Shown piece by piece: positions 27,280 through 36,271 of a stretch of 64,000 bases of DNA; positions within the stretch are counted from its first letter, which is position 1, and every line of letters starts with the position of its first letter. The position numbers and the translations under genes are program-made. The DNA is taken from the NCBI RefSeq assembly GCF_017874395.1, contig NZ_JAGGLJ010000009.1, positions 1-64,000 on the forward strand. Direction: 5' to 3'. The notes beneath the pieces were generated by a model, which saw only the letters and a list, made by a program, of their open reading frames with translations, searched no databases and was not told where the DNA came from. The stretch comes from Peptoniphilus stercorisuis. Lineage in GTDB: Bacteria; Bacillota; Clostridia; Tissierellales; Peptoniphilaceae.

Positions 27280-27915
27280 ATGGATAAAAGAAACTTTTTA
27301 CTAAAACTAAATAAAGTTGTATTATTATTTGAAGTTTTAATATCCCTGCTATTACTACTTGGAATAGTCTTCTCTATTCCTGACATATTTAAATACTATG
27401 TAGTTATACTAAAATCAGACGTAACACTGAGCTTAGAATTATTTAAACAATTCTTATCTCATGTACTACTACTTGTAATAGCAATGGAATTTGTACTTTT
27501 AATGGTAGCACATACAGACACAACAATAACGCATTTAATAATGCTAGTAATAGCAAGAAAAATGCTAATAGTATCAGAAAATATGCCAGATCTTTTAATA
27601 GGAGTAATTGCAATAGCAATACTTTTCATAGTTAGAAAATACCTAGTACAAGGATCAGCAACAAGCGATGTAATCTTTGATGGAGGAATAAAAGTATTCT
27701 CAGCATCAATGCCAATAAGTGAAATAAACAAACAATATAATTTCAACATAGACACAAGAGGATTTGAAACACTTGGAGGACTAGTATCAAAACTATTTGA
27801 AGAAAAAAGCCAAGAATTAGAACTTGGAGGACTAGTAGACGATGGAATATATATCTATGAACTACAAAAAGTCTCAAATGGAGTAATAGATACAATATCA
27901 ATACATCATGTATAA
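27280..27915 (+). CDS. Membrane protein with PsiE-like segments and transporter-associated C-terminal domain
   Basis: 211 residues. About four membrane segments cover residues 10-120 (VVLLFEVLISLLLLLGIVF, FLSHVLLLVIAMEFVLLMVA, ITHLIMLVIARKMLIV, LIGVIAIAILFIV), with the HTDTTITHLIMLVIARKMLI pattern seen in PsiE-like proteins. The C-terminal 80 residues (FSASMPISEINKQYNFNI...GGLVSKLFEEKSQEL...IYELQKVSNGVIDTISI) resemble the CorC/HlyC transporter-associated domain that binds small ligands. The transported substrate or role is unknown. It starts one base after the sigma stop and ends at a strong terminator, so it closes the gyrase-sigma transcript. Confidence 0.75.
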   Translation: MDKRNFLLKLNKVVLLFEVLISLLLLLGIVFSIPDIFKYYVVILKSDVTLSLELFKQFLSHVLLLVIAMEFVLLMVAHTDTTITHLIMLVIARKMLIVSENMPDLLIGVIAIAILFIVRKYLVQGSATSDVIFDGGIKVFSASMPISEINKQYNFNIDTRGFETLGGLVSKLFEEKSQELELGGLVDDGIYIYELQKVSNGVIDTISIHHV

Positions 27916-27920
27916 AATAA

Positions 27921-27949
27921 GGACATACCTAAAGGTATGTCTTTTTTTT
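27921..27949 (+). terminator. Rho-independent terminator
   Basis: GACATACCT-AA-AGGTATGTC stem followed by eight T, right after the membrane-protein stop codon. Confidence 0.9.
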
Positions 27950-28090
27950 ATAAAAATATCGATTTAATGATTTATTGCAATAAAATATAGTATGTGTTAG
28001 AATGATACTAAATAAAAATGTACTTAATTACTATTAATAGAGAAATAAAACATAAAAGATAATAATAAAATTTATAAGGAGGAAAATATA

Positions 28091-29929
28091 ATGTTTATAA
28101 AAAAATACTTAAACAAAATATTAATAATAGTATCTGTTGTTACAATATTGCTTGGAAATATTATTATAACGCCTACTTTAGCAAAAAAAGTAGATGTTCA
28201 AAATGTAAGTGTAGAGGCGAAAAATGTATTAGGAATACAAATAGCATTTAATATTGTAAATAATAAACATACATTTAAGAAAGGGGATACTATTGATTAT
28301 TATTTTGTTTATCCTAGAGAAAATATAGATAATAATCAATTTGATTTATATTTTTTTAATGCAAATCCAATATTAAATGAACTAAAAAATAATTTTGATA
28401 TTAAATATTTTATTAGTAAAGATGAAAGTTTAGAAAAAGATATAGAAAATATAAAAAAATTTAATTATGAAGAAATAAAGTATGATTAAAATTTAAATAA
28501 AGTTTTTAAAGATGTATCTGTATTTAAAATTCAATTAAAAGCTAAATATGATATGAATAAAAATAATATAGGTAAAACTGAAATACTTGCTCCTTTTTAT
28601 GTAAATAAACCTTCAGATGAATATTACAGAGATTCTACTTCAAAGTATAGAATTTATCTTGATTTAAGCAATAAAAATATAGAACTTTATGCATCTGAAT
28701 TTTTAATAAATTTAAACATGAAGGGAAATACAAAAAGAGATATATATAAATTAATTGCAAAAAATTTAGAATTAAATGTAAATGATGACTTTAATGAAAA
28801 AGATTTAATTAGTATAGCAACTTTAAATGGAGAAGATGTAAGTGAAAAAGTTGAATTCATATATTCGGGTGAAATTAATAAAAATAATCTAACTGAAAAT
28901 GCTGGATCCTATAATGTTAAGCTTAAACTAGGAGATAAAGAAACAAATGTAAATGTAGTAGTTGTAGGTAAGTTTAAAGTAACTTTTGATACAAATGGTG
29001 GAAGTGAAGTAGAATCTCAAGAAATAGTTAAAGGCGAAACAGCTACTAAACCAACAGATCCAACAAAAGAAAATCATAAATTTATCAGTTGGTATATAGA
29101 CGAAGACTTTAGCGAAGAATTTAACTTTGAAAGTCCAGTAGAAGAAAATATAATCCTTTATGCAAAATGGAAAGAGGTAGAAATTACTGAACCAGAAAAA
29201 CCAGATAGTGGTGGAAGTGGTGGAGGAAACCATAAACCTCATAAGCCAAGTAAACCAAATGAAAAACCAGAAGAAGTAATAAAACCACAAATACAAAGTT
29301 CACTACTTCACAAGGAATATATAAATGGCTATCTAGATAATACAGTAAGACCAGAAGGAAACTTAACAAGAGAAGAAGCATCAGCAATACTAGATAGAGT
29401 AACAGAAGATAAATCTATGACAAAAAGATTATTTAACTATCCAGATGTAGAAAATAATAGATGGTCATATAATAATATAGAAAATCTTTCAAATAAAGGT
29501 GGAATCAAGGGATATCCAGATGGTAATTTTAAACCAGTAAATAAAATAACAAGAGCAGAAGCTGCTACAATACTTGTAAGACTAGAAAATGCAAAATCAA
29601 ATAATAAAAATATACCAGAAGAAATAAAAAACCACTGGGCAAAAAAAGAACTAATAACAGCAATAGAAAAAGGTTGGATCAAGGGATATGAAGACGGAAG
29701 TATAAAAGCAGACAACTTTATTACAAGAGCAGAATTTGTAACACTTGTAAATAGAATGCAAAATAGAAAAGTAAAAAATGAAAATATTCTAGAAAATATA
29801 AAACACTTTAATGACCTAGAAAAAAATGCTTGATACTATGAAGATATAGTAGAAGCAGCAAATACTCATAATTATGAAAAAGAAAGATTAGAAGATGGTT
29901 CAGAGAAGTGGACTGATATAATTAAATAA
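28091..29929 (+). pseudogene. S-layer-homology surface protein broken by two in-frame stops
   Basis: One continuous 612-codon frame is interrupted by TAA at 28487-28489 and TGA at 29831-29833; reading through both, it ends with TAA at 29927. It begins with a signal peptide (MFIKKYLNKILIIVSVVTILLG). An N-terminal unknown domain follows. An InlB/Flg_new-type repeat comes next (VTFDTNGGSEVESQEIVKGE...FISWYIDEDF...LYAKW), then a Gly/Pro/His linker and three SLH repeats (KEYINGYLDNTVRPEGNLTREEA; IKGYPDGNFKPVNKITRAEA; IKGYEDGSIKADNFITRAEF). The TGA replaces a Trp expected in KNA-W-YYEDIVEAAN, a single G-to-A change. SLH repeats anchor proteins to pyruvylated wall polymers. Upstream AAGGAGG is intact, so the loss is recent. 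Confidence 0.85.
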
Positions 29930-29935
29930 GTATTT

Positions 29936-29968
29936 AGAAAAACACCTATTAATTTAGGTGTTTTTTTA
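29936..29968 (+). terminator. Terminator after the S-layer pseudogene
   Basis: AAAACACCTA / TAGGTGTTTT stem with T7, seven bases after the terminal TAA at 29927. Confidence 0.85.
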
Positions 29969-30011
29969 TTGGAAATAATAGTTATTAAAAATTATTAAGT
30001 GTTTATATTAG

Positions 30012-30058
30012 TTGACTTTTGAACTAGTTATATTTATACTATGTAATATAGTTCAAAA
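30012..30058 (+). promoter_or_regulatory. Promoter and MarR-type operator for the MarR/MATE operon
   Basis: TTGACT at 30012-30017 and TATACT at 30035-30040 with an exact 17-bp spacer. An inverted repeat, TTTTGAACTA (30017-30026) and TAGTTCAAAA (30049-30058), brackets the -10 element. A regulator bound there would block transcription. Confidence 0.75.
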
Positions 30059-30082
30059 ATAAACTATATTAGGAGGTTTTAA

Positions 30083-30529
30083 ATGGGTTCTTATAAAAAT
30101 GAAAATAATATTTTTTATATTTATTTTCAAGTTATAAAAAAGTATAAAGATTATATGGAAAAGAAACTTTGTGATTTTAATTTGGCTCCAGCAGAGATAG
30201 ATGTTGTCACTTTTTTAATAAATAATATAGAAAGTGATATTACGGCTAAGGATATTGTTGAGGTGAGGGGGATTTCAAAGGGCCTTGTTTCTAAGGCTGT
30301 TTCTTCTTTAAGAAGAAGGAAGATTATTTATATTGTAGATAATCCTCTTGATAAGAGATCTGTTTTTTTAAGGATAAATACTAAGGAATTAGATCTTATA
30401 GATGCTGTTAAGGTTGAGAATAGAATTTTTTTAAAGAAATTGTTAAGGGATATGACTATGGAAGAGTTGCAATTTTTTTCAAATATTAATAATAGAATGT
30501 TAGAAAATATGAAAGATATAGATTTATAG
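30083..30529 (+). CDS. MarR family transcriptional regulator
   Basis: 148 residues with winged helix-turn-helix: MEKKLCDFNLAPAEIDVVTFLINNIESDITAKDIVEVRGISKGLVSKAVSSLRRRKIIYIVDNPLDKRSVFLRI, including recognition helix KGLVSKAVSSLRRR and wing D-x-x-D-K-R-S. It is immediately upstream of a MATE efflux pump (15 bases), so it probably represses its own operon and senses a pump substrate. A matching inverted repeat covers the promoter. AGGAGG precedes the ATG. Confidence 0.92.
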   Translation: MGSYKNENNIFYIYFQVIKKYKDYMEKKLCDFNLAPAEIDVVTFLINNIESDITAKDIVEVRGISKGLVSKAVSSLRRRKIIYIVDNPLDKRSVFLRINTKELDLIDAVKVENRIFLKKLLRDMTMEELQFFSNINNRMLENMKDIDL

Positions 30530-30544
30530 TGGGAAGGATAGTGT

Positions 30545-31906
30545 ATGGAAAAAAATAAGTTAGGTACTGAAAATATTAAGGGTTTATTATTTTCTTTGGC
30601 TCTTCCTGCAATAATAGGGCAAATGGTAAGTTTATTATATAATATTGTAGATAGAATTTATATTGGACATATTAAGGATATTGGAGGTCTTGCCCTTACT
30701 GGTGTTGGTGTTACGGCTCCTATTCTTTTGATTATATCTGCTTTTGCTGTTTTAGTTGGAATGGGTGGTGCGCCAAGGGCGTCAATTGCTATGGGCAAAA
30801 AGGACAATGATGCTGCCGAGAAGATAATTGGAAATTGTCTTACTACTTTAATTGGAATTTCAATATTGCTTAGTATATTCTTTTTAATATTTAATGAAAA
30901 GTTATTAATGTTATTTGGTGCTAGTGAAAATACAATTGAGTATGCTTTAGAGTATATGAATATTTATACTTTTGGAATAATATTTGTTCAAATGACTCTT
31001 GGTATGAATCCTTTTATTAGTGCGCAGGGTTTTGCAAAGACTAGTATGATTACTGTTTCAATAGGTGCTGTAATAAATATTGTTCTTGATCCTATATTTA
31101 TATTTGGTTTTGATATGGGTGTTCGTGGTGCTGCTTTTGCAACTATTATTTCTCAAGGTGTTTCTGCAATATGGGTTTTATATTTTTTAACTGGAAAGAA
31201 AACAAATTTAAAGATTAAAAAGAAAAATCTAGGTTTTAATAGTAAAGTAATGGGACCTGTTTTATTACTGGGACTTTCTCCTTTTGTAATGCAATTTACA
31301 GAGAGCTTTATTATAATATTATTTAATGCAAAACTTCAAAGATATGGCGGAGATGTGGCTGTTGGTGCAATGACTATTACTACTACTGCAATGCAATTTT
31401 TATTTTTGCCATTGTCTGGACTAACTCAAGGTTCTCAACCTATAATTAGTTATAATTATGGTGCAAAAAACAAATCTAGGGTTAAGGATACTTTTAAGTA
31501 TTTGTTATTTTCAGCGATTACTTATAGTTTAATATTTTATTTATTTATAATGATTTTTCCAGGTACTTTTGCAAGTATTTTTACAAAAAATCAAGATATA
31601 ATCAGAGAGGCATCTAAGGGACTTAGGGTTTATATGTCTGTTTCTTTTTTAATGGGAATACAAGTTGCCTGTCAACAAACTTTTATTGCTCTTGGAAATG
31701 CAAGATCTTCTGTTTTTTTGGCTTTTTTAAGGAAAGTATTTTTATTGATGCCTTTAGTAATTATACTTCCAAGATTTTTTGAAAGAAAAGTTTTTGCTGT
31801 ATTTTTAGCTGAACCAATAGCAGATATCATAGCTGTAACGGTAACTTCTATATTATTTTATAAGTTTTTCAAACAAACATTGGAAAATATAGAAGAAACA
31901 GTATAA
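30545..31906 (+). CDS. MATE family multidrug efflux transporter
   Basis: 453 residues with about 12 membrane segments in two homologous halves. The N-terminal LFSLALPAIIGQMVSLLYNIVDRIYIGHI and AFAVLVGMGGAPRASIAMGKKD, and the second-half SGLTQGSQPIISYNYGAKN, are typical of NorM/DinF/MepA-type MATE exporters, which use Na+ or H+ gradients. The MepA-like subgroup is often preceded by a MarR gene as here. Codons end in T and G far more than in the gyrA-sigma block, hinting at a different history. Confidence 0.94.
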   Translation: MEKNKLGTENIKGLLFSLALPAIIGQMVSLLYNIVDRIYIGHIKDIGGLALTGVGVTAPILLIISAFAVLVGMGGAPRASIAMGKKDNDAAEKIIGNCLTTLIGISILLSIFFLIFNEKLLMLFGASENTIEYALEYMNIYTFGIIFVQMTLGMNPFISAQGFAKTSMITVSIGAVINIVLDPIFIFGFDMGVRGAAFATIISQGVSAIWVLYFLTGKKTNLKIKKKNLGFNSKVMGPVLLLGLSPFVMQFTESFIIILFNAKLQRYGGDVAVGAMTITTTAMQFLFLPLSGLTQGSQPIISYNYGAKNKSRVKDTFKYLLFSAITYSLIFYLFIMIFPGTFASIFTKNQDIIREASKGLRVYMSVSFLMGIQVACQQTFIALGNARSSVFLAFLRKVFLLMPLVIILPRFFERKVFAVFLAEPIADIIAVTVTSILFYKFFKQTLENIEETV

Positions 31907-31941
31907 TATAGTTATAGGAAATAATAAAGAAGGAGGTAGTG

Positions 31942-32709
31942 ATGAGTAAAAATATTGAAGACATTAAGGAAAAAAGAAGAGAAATGTTTCGAGAATACTC
32001 TAAGACAAAGGATGAAAATCTAAGAGCACAATTAATAGAAGAACATCTCTACCTAGCAGAAATCCTATCTAAAAAATATTCAGGTAAGGGTATAGAATAT
32101 GAGGATATCTTTCAAGTTGCATCTATGGCATTAATATATGCGGTGGATAGATATGATATTGAAAAGGGATATGAATTTTCTTCCTTTGCTACACCAACAA
32201 TAATAGGCGAAATAAAAAAGTATTTTAGAGATAAAGGTTGGACTATTAGAGTACCTAGAAGAATACAAGAACTTTCTAAAAAGATAACAATAGCAAGAAC
32301 TGATCTTACAAAATTAAACCAGGAAACACCAACAGTTGCAGATATTGCAAATTATTTAGGTGTTACAGAAGAAGAAGTGCTTGAATCTATGGAAGCGAGC
32401 AAGGTGTATTTACCACAGTCATTAGATATATCTTATACAAATGATGGAGACAATGAGACTAATCTTGCAGATTTTATTGGTCAAGATGAAAGATATTATG
32501 ACCAAATTGAAATAAATGATTTTATTGAAAAATCAATGGAAGTTTTAAATGAAGTTGAAAAAACAGTATTAATAGATAGATATTTTAATAAAAAAACTCA
32601 AAGAGAAGTTGGAGAAAAACTTGAAATTTCTCAAATGACTGTTTCTAGAATAGAAAAAAAAGCGCTTAAGAGATTAAAAAGAGAAATGGAAAATGTTATA
32701 AAAATATAA
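31942..32709 (+). CDS. Second SigB/SigF-family RNA polymerase sigma factor
   Basis: 255 residues, closely similar over its length to the sigma factor at 26490. The promoter-binding stretch FRDKGWTIRVPRRIQELSKKI and region 4 (LIDRYFNKKTQREVGEKLEISQMTVSRIEKKALKRL) are almost the same. It has no anti-sigma or STAS gene beside it. The ATG at 31942 follows AGGAGGT; the in-frame GTG at 31939 is too close to that site. It lies 35 bases after the MATE gene and ends at a terminator. It may cross-talk with the anti-sigma protein at 26131 (inference). Confidence 0.95.
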   Translation: MSKNIEDIKEKRREMFREYSKTKDENLRAQLIEEHLYLAEILSKKYSGKGIEYEDIFQVASMALIYAVDRYDIEKGYEFSSFATPTIIGEIKKYFRDKGWTIRVPRRIQELSKKITIARTDLTKLNQETPTVADIANYLGVTEEEVLESMEASKVYLPQSLDISYTNDGDNETNLADFIGQDERYYDQIEINDFIEKSMEVLNEVEKTVLIDRYFNKKTQREVGEKLEISQMTVSRIEKKALKRLKREMENVIKI

Positions 32710-32736
32710 AAAAGATAGGCTAAGCCTATCTTTTTT
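32707..32736. terminator. Bidirectional terminator
   Basis: AAAAAGATAGGCTTAGCC-type stem with A-run and T-run on either side, lying between two converging genes (sigma factor and DUF975 protein). Confidence 0.85.
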
Positions 32737-32738
32737 AT

Positions 32739-33641
32739 TTATACTAAATTTTCAAATATATTTTTTTGATTTTCTTTTACTTCTAAATATAGATTAGCAT
32801 AAGTTGATTCTTTGTAAGGATTTAAAATAATAAATCCAAGTCCAAGTAAAATTCCAGATAATAATTCCCATCCTATAAAGGATAAGTTTAATATAAATAT
32901 ATTAAATTTATCTTCATGAGTCATAATTTTACTTATATTAATAGCTTCTCCAATGGATAATTCTGAATTTTCAGCTAATATATAATCTACATAATAGTAT
33001 TGATATGATTTATAAATTCCTGGAATTATAAATAGTAATGTCCAAAGCATTAGATAAATATTTTTTACTAATAGCTTAATTCCAAGACTACTCCAAGTCC
33101 CATCTTTAAAGGGAGTAAATAATGTACTAAATTTATTTTCGGAATTAGTATTATCAGCTCCATTTATAAAAAATCTTCTATATCCAATAGTTAGTGGATT
33201 TAATATAAATATTTTTGCAAGTGTAGTTAAAATTACTATAATAAAAACAGTTGATGGTGCAATGTAAACTTTATATCCTCCACCAAGTAGGAAGTTGTAT
33301 AAATCATTGTCAACAGTTGGAAGATTAAAGAATTTTTCTGTAAAGGCACTTTGATCTTGAATATTTATATCTGATTTATAAAGATAGAAATAGTAGGGCA
33401 TTTTACCATCTTGTCCTTCAAAATTAGTATCATTTAAAAATTCATCATATTCATTAAAATCTCCACTTTCAACTGCTTCATTGTATTTAATTTGAGCAGT
33501 GTCACTTGCTGATTCTAAGTAGGATTGATTTCCAAGAAATCCAGATACAAAGGCAAAAAATAAACAAACTAAAATAGCTATTCCAAGATTTTCTTTTAAA
33601 AATACTTTTGCCTTAAATTTAAGTTCTGATCTATTCCACAT
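32739..33641 (-). CDS. DUF975 family membrane protein
   Basis: 300 residues. It has the DUF975 N-terminus (WNRSELKFKAKVFLKENLGIAILVCLFFAFVSGFLG). A large outer loop (about residues 38-120) follows, then further membrane segments with the YRRFFINGADNTNSENKFSTLFTPFKDGTWSSLGIKLLVKNIYLMLWTLLFIIPGIYKSYQYYYVDYILAEN core that marks the family. Function is unknown. It is transcribed towards the origin (head-on). The leader between its start and 33712 contains an inverted repeat. Confidence 0.85.
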   Translation of the reverse strand: MWNRSELKFKAKVFLKENLGIAILVCLFFAFVSGFLGNQSYLESASDTAQIKYNEAVESGDFNEYDEFLNDTNFEGQDGKMPYYFYLYKSDINIQDQSAFTEKFFNLPTVDNDLYNFLLGGGYKVYIAPSTVFIIVILTTLAKIFILNPLTIGYRRFFINGADNTNSENKFSTLFTPFKDGTWSSLGIKLLVKNIYLMLWTLLFIIPGIYKSYQYYYVDYILAENSELSIGEAINISKIMTHEDKFNIFILNLSFIGWELLSGILLGLGFIILNPYKESTYANLYLEVKENQKNIFENLV

Positions 33642-33956
33642 ATTATCCCTCCTTTTTATATAAATACCCTAATATAAATAAAAAAGGACAAATTTCATTG
33701 TCCCTTTTAAGTAGAATATATTAATTGTAAATATTAAATAAACAAATTAAATATTTTTTTAAAAAACATAAGGCTAATTGATAACATATAATCATCTCCA
33801 TTTGTATTTAATTTAAACAATTTTCTTGTTTTTTATTTACCCTGAAGAATTAGGGTAAAACAAATAATAGAGATTTAATTTATAAATAAGTAAAAATATT
33901 TTTAGTATGATACTATAGTAATAAGATAATTTCAAGGATTAGAGAAGAGGTGCATT
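33642..33956. other. Divergent intergenic region with two inverted repeats
   Basis: 315 bp without a gene, between the DUF975 gene (minus) and the HNH gene (plus). An imperfect inverted repeat (AAAAGGACAAA...TTGTCCCTTTT) at about 33684-33712 lies in the DUF975 leader. A second, TTTACCCT-GAAGAATT-AGGGTAAA, lies at 33837-33860. Neither has a convincing T-run in its useful direction, so operators or a leader structure are as likely as terminators. Promoter elements for the HNH gene are probably at about 33905-33930. Confidence 0.5.
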
Positions 33957-34643
33957 ATGGAATTTAATGATATAAACTGGGAAATAGAAGAGGATATCTT
34001 ATGTTTAGATCTATATTTAAATAGGGATTATAAGGACAAAGATGAAATTATAAAATTAGTGGAGATTTTAAATGAATTAAATTTTCCAAAGACTGATTTA
34101 AAAGATTTTAGAGATGTAGATAGTGTGAAGTTAAAATTATTAAATTTTCAAAATTTAGATAATAATATTAATGATTCTAATATTCTAGATAAAAATATTT
34201 GGGATTTTTTTAATGATAAAAAAGATTATTTAAGTAAAATTTCAAATGCAATTAAAAAATCTCAAAAGGATTTAAATAAAATAAGAAGAGAAGAAAGTTT
34301 TGATGCAGTATTTATAGAAGGTAAGACTCTTTATAAGATGCATAGAATAAAGGAAAAAAATAATAAACTAATAGAAAGAAAAAAAGAAGAGGCAATAAAA
34401 AATAATAATTTAAGTTGTGAGATTTGTGGATTTAATTTTGAAAAAACCTATGGAAAAATAGGTCGTAATTTTATAGAGTTTCACAATACTAAGCCTATTT
34501 CTTATTATGGAGATGAAAATTCTAGTAATTATAATGAAGAGATTGTATTAGTTTGTTCAAATTGTCACAATATGCTACATAGACAGATGTTTAATATTGG
34601 TATAAAAGAATTAAAAAATATTGTAAAAGAAAATAAAATTTAG
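33957..34643 (+). CDS. HNH endonuclease family protein, McrA-like
   Basis: 228 residues. The N-terminal domain (DINWEIEEDILCLDLYLNRDYKDKDEIIKLVEILNEL...DVDSVKLKLLNFQNLD) is the helical module commonly fused to HNH nucleases. The C-terminal zinc-finger HNH has CEICGFNFEKTYGKIGRNFIEFHNTKPIS and LVCSNCHNMLHR, with two CxxC zinc pairs. The usual H-H of this motif is H-N here, replacing the general-base His with Asn. Cleavage may be lost or weakened. Related proteins act as modification-dependent restriction enzymes. It is two to eight bases before the methyltransferase gene, in a three-gene operon ending with a pentapeptide-repeat protein. Confidence 0.85.
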   Translation: MEFNDINWEIEEDILCLDLYLNRDYKDKDEIIKLVEILNELNFPKTDLKDFRDVDSVKLKLLNFQNLDNNINDSNILDKNIWDFFNDKKDYLSKISNAIKKSQKDLNKIRREESFDAVFIEGKTLYKMHRIKEKNNKLIERKKEEAIKNNNLSCEICGFNFEKTYGKIGRNFIEFHNTKPISYYGDENSSNYNEEIVLVCSNCHNMLHRQMFNIGIKELKNIVKENKI

Positions 34644-34651
34644 AGGTGTTT

Positions 34652-35404
34652 ATGTTAAAGAGCTATGGAAAATTATCATCAGAGGTATATGATATTGATA
34701 AAAATATTGGATCTTCTTTTGGAGATGTGGAGTACTATTATAGTAGAGTTAAAGATTTAGATGGTGAGATTTTAGAACCTGGAGTTGGAACGGGAAGAAT
34801 ACTAATACCACTTCTTAAAGAGGGGATTAATATTTCAGGATTTGATAGTTCTAATGAAATGCTTAAAGTATGTAAGAGTAATTGTGAGATAAATAATGTA
34901 TCTACAAATTTATTTATAGATAAAATGGAGTCTTTTAAAGTAAATAAGAAATTTACTGGAATTATTGTTCCTACTGGTACTTTTCTTCTACTATATAAAA
35001 GAGAGGATTCTATTAGGGCTTTAGAGAATTTTTATAATCACTTAGAAGATAGTGGAAAATTAATAATAGATATTACATTTAATAAAGAAATAAAAATAGG
35101 TGATAGAAATACAAGAATATTTGAAACTGAAAATGGAGAAACTATTCTTCTAAATACTGAAATAATAGATATAGATTATATAAATCAATATTCTACTTCA
35201 ATTAATAATTATACTAAATATAAAGATGGCAAGTATTTAAGCTCGGAACTGGAGTATTTTTCAATGAGATGGTATGGAATAGAGGAGTTTAAAATGATAC
35301 TTGAAGCTATTGGGTTTAAAAATATAACTATGTCATCAGATTATATTTATTTAAAAAAACCTAATAAAAATTCAGAAATAATTACAATTGAAGCAGAAAA
35401 ATAG
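34652..35404 (+). CDS. Class I SAM-dependent methyltransferase
   Basis: About 250 residues. SAM motif I is GEILEPGVGTGRILIPLLKEGINISGFDSSNEMLKVCK (about residues 36-75), and motif II/III FTGIIVPTGTFLLLYKREDSIRALENFYNHLEDSGKLIIDI. No DNA-methylase catalytic motif (N/D-P-P-Y/F) is seen, so it is more like a small-molecule or protein methyltransferase than a restriction partner of the neighbouring HNH protein. The ATG at 34652 follows AGAGGTG; an in-frame GTG at 34646 lies inside that site. The pentapeptide gene follows 9 bases later. Confidence 0.88.
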   Translation: MLKSYGKLSSEVYDIDKNIGSSFGDVEYYYSRVKDLDGEILEPGVGTGRILIPLLKEGINISGFDSSNEMLKVCKSNCEINNVSTNLFIDKMESFKVNKKFTGIIVPTGTFLLLYKREDSIRALENFYNHLEDSGKLIIDITFNKEIKIGDRNTRIFETENGETILLNTEIIDIDYINQYSTSINNYTKYKDGKYLSSELEYFSMRWYGIEEFKMILEAIGFKNITMSSDYIYLKKPNKNSEIITIEAEK

Positions 35405-35413
35405 AGGTGGATA

Positions 35414-35983
35414 TTGGAAAGTAGGGAATTTAAAGATATTGTATTAAGAGAAAAGACTTTGGAAAAATTAATATTTAATAGTTGTATATTTATTAATTGT
35501 GAACTTTCTTTTTCTAAGATAGTTGATTCTAAGTTCATAAATTGTGAATTTATAAATTGTACTTTTAATACTTTAAAATTTAATTTTTGTGATTTAATAA
35601 ATGCAAGATTTGAAAATTGTAATTTAATAGGAATAAGCTGGGAATATTTAAGAAGCAGGAATATTTTATTTCCAAGTATAATTTATATTAGAAATTCTAT
35701 ATTAAAGTATAATTATTTTATGAATTTAGATTTAAATAATATTGAGATTAGTCAATGTGAAATAATAGAAAGTGAATTTAGAAATTGTGAATTAGTTTCT
35801 TCTGATTTTTCCTATTGTACTTTTAAATTATCTTCCTTTGAAAATTCAAATTTAATTAAAGCAAATTTTAAAGAAGCAAAAAATTATTATATAAATACGA
35901 AAAATTGTAAAATAAAAGATGCAAAATTTACATTTCCAGAAGTTATAAATTTATTAAGAGATTTTAATATAAAAATTGAATAA
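35414..35983 (+). CDS. Pentapeptide-repeat protein
   Basis: 189 residues dominated by five-residue repeats with a central F/L and flanking N/C/S. One stretch (about 18-75) is FNSCIFINCELSFSKIVDSKFINCEFINCTFN and onwards. A non-repeat break follows (SWEYLRSRNILFPSIIYIRN, about 76-95), then a second stretch (SQCEIIESEFRNCELVSSDFSYCTFKLSSFEN). These fold as a right-handed square beta-helix. Members such as Qnr and MfpA mimic DNA and protect gyrase; the two-part length is similar, but no direct evidence links this one to gyrase. The start is TTG at 35414 after GAGGTG. Confidence 0.8.
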   Translation: MESREFKDIVLREKTLEKLIFNSCIFINCELSFSKIVDSKFINCEFINCTFNTLKFNFCDLINARFENCNLIGISWEYLRSRNILFPSIIYIRNSILKYNYFMNLDLNNIEISQCEIIESEFRNCELVSSDFSYCTFKLSSFENSNLIKANFKEAKNYYINTKNCKIKDAKFTFPEVINLLRDFNIKIE

Positions 35984-36085
35984 AATTATTTCATATAAAT
36001 TGTACTATTAATAAACAGTTAAAATGGCTAAAGGTCAATGTTTAAATAGATTATTATTAGAAATTAAAAAAATGGAATAAAAATA

Positions 36086-36122
36086 AAAAAGTAGAAAGAT
36101 TTTAAGTTTTTCTACTTTTTTT
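36086..36122 (+). terminator. Terminator in the pentapeptide-oleate hydratase gap
   Basis: AAAAAGTAGAAA / TTTCTACTTTTT stem with a T-run. The rest of 35984-36271 shows no gene; a promoter for the oleate hydratase is expected in 36130-36260. Confidence 0.75.
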
Positions 36123-36271
36123 AGTTAGAAAAGGAATTATTGGGTAAATAATGACTATGGGACAGTTTTTCTGGAATGGAATTATTACTTAGAAAAAAGT
36201 CTTTTACAGCAAAATTTAATAAGTAAGTGTAACTCGTTTTTATTATGGGATTATAAGAAAGAAGGATAAAT

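Noticed and set aside
29831-29833. TGA at a Trp position as evidence of a recoded genetic code or programmed read-through
   Set aside because: TGA serves as a normal stop for mnmG (11426-11428) and the DUF1858 gene (50520-50522), and the same gene has a second nonsense codon, so simple mutation is more likely.
34652-35404. DNA methyltransferase forming a restriction-modification pair with the HNH protein
   Set aside because: No N/D-P-P-Y/F or Pro-Cys catalytic motif; the sequence fits a general SAM methyltransferase.
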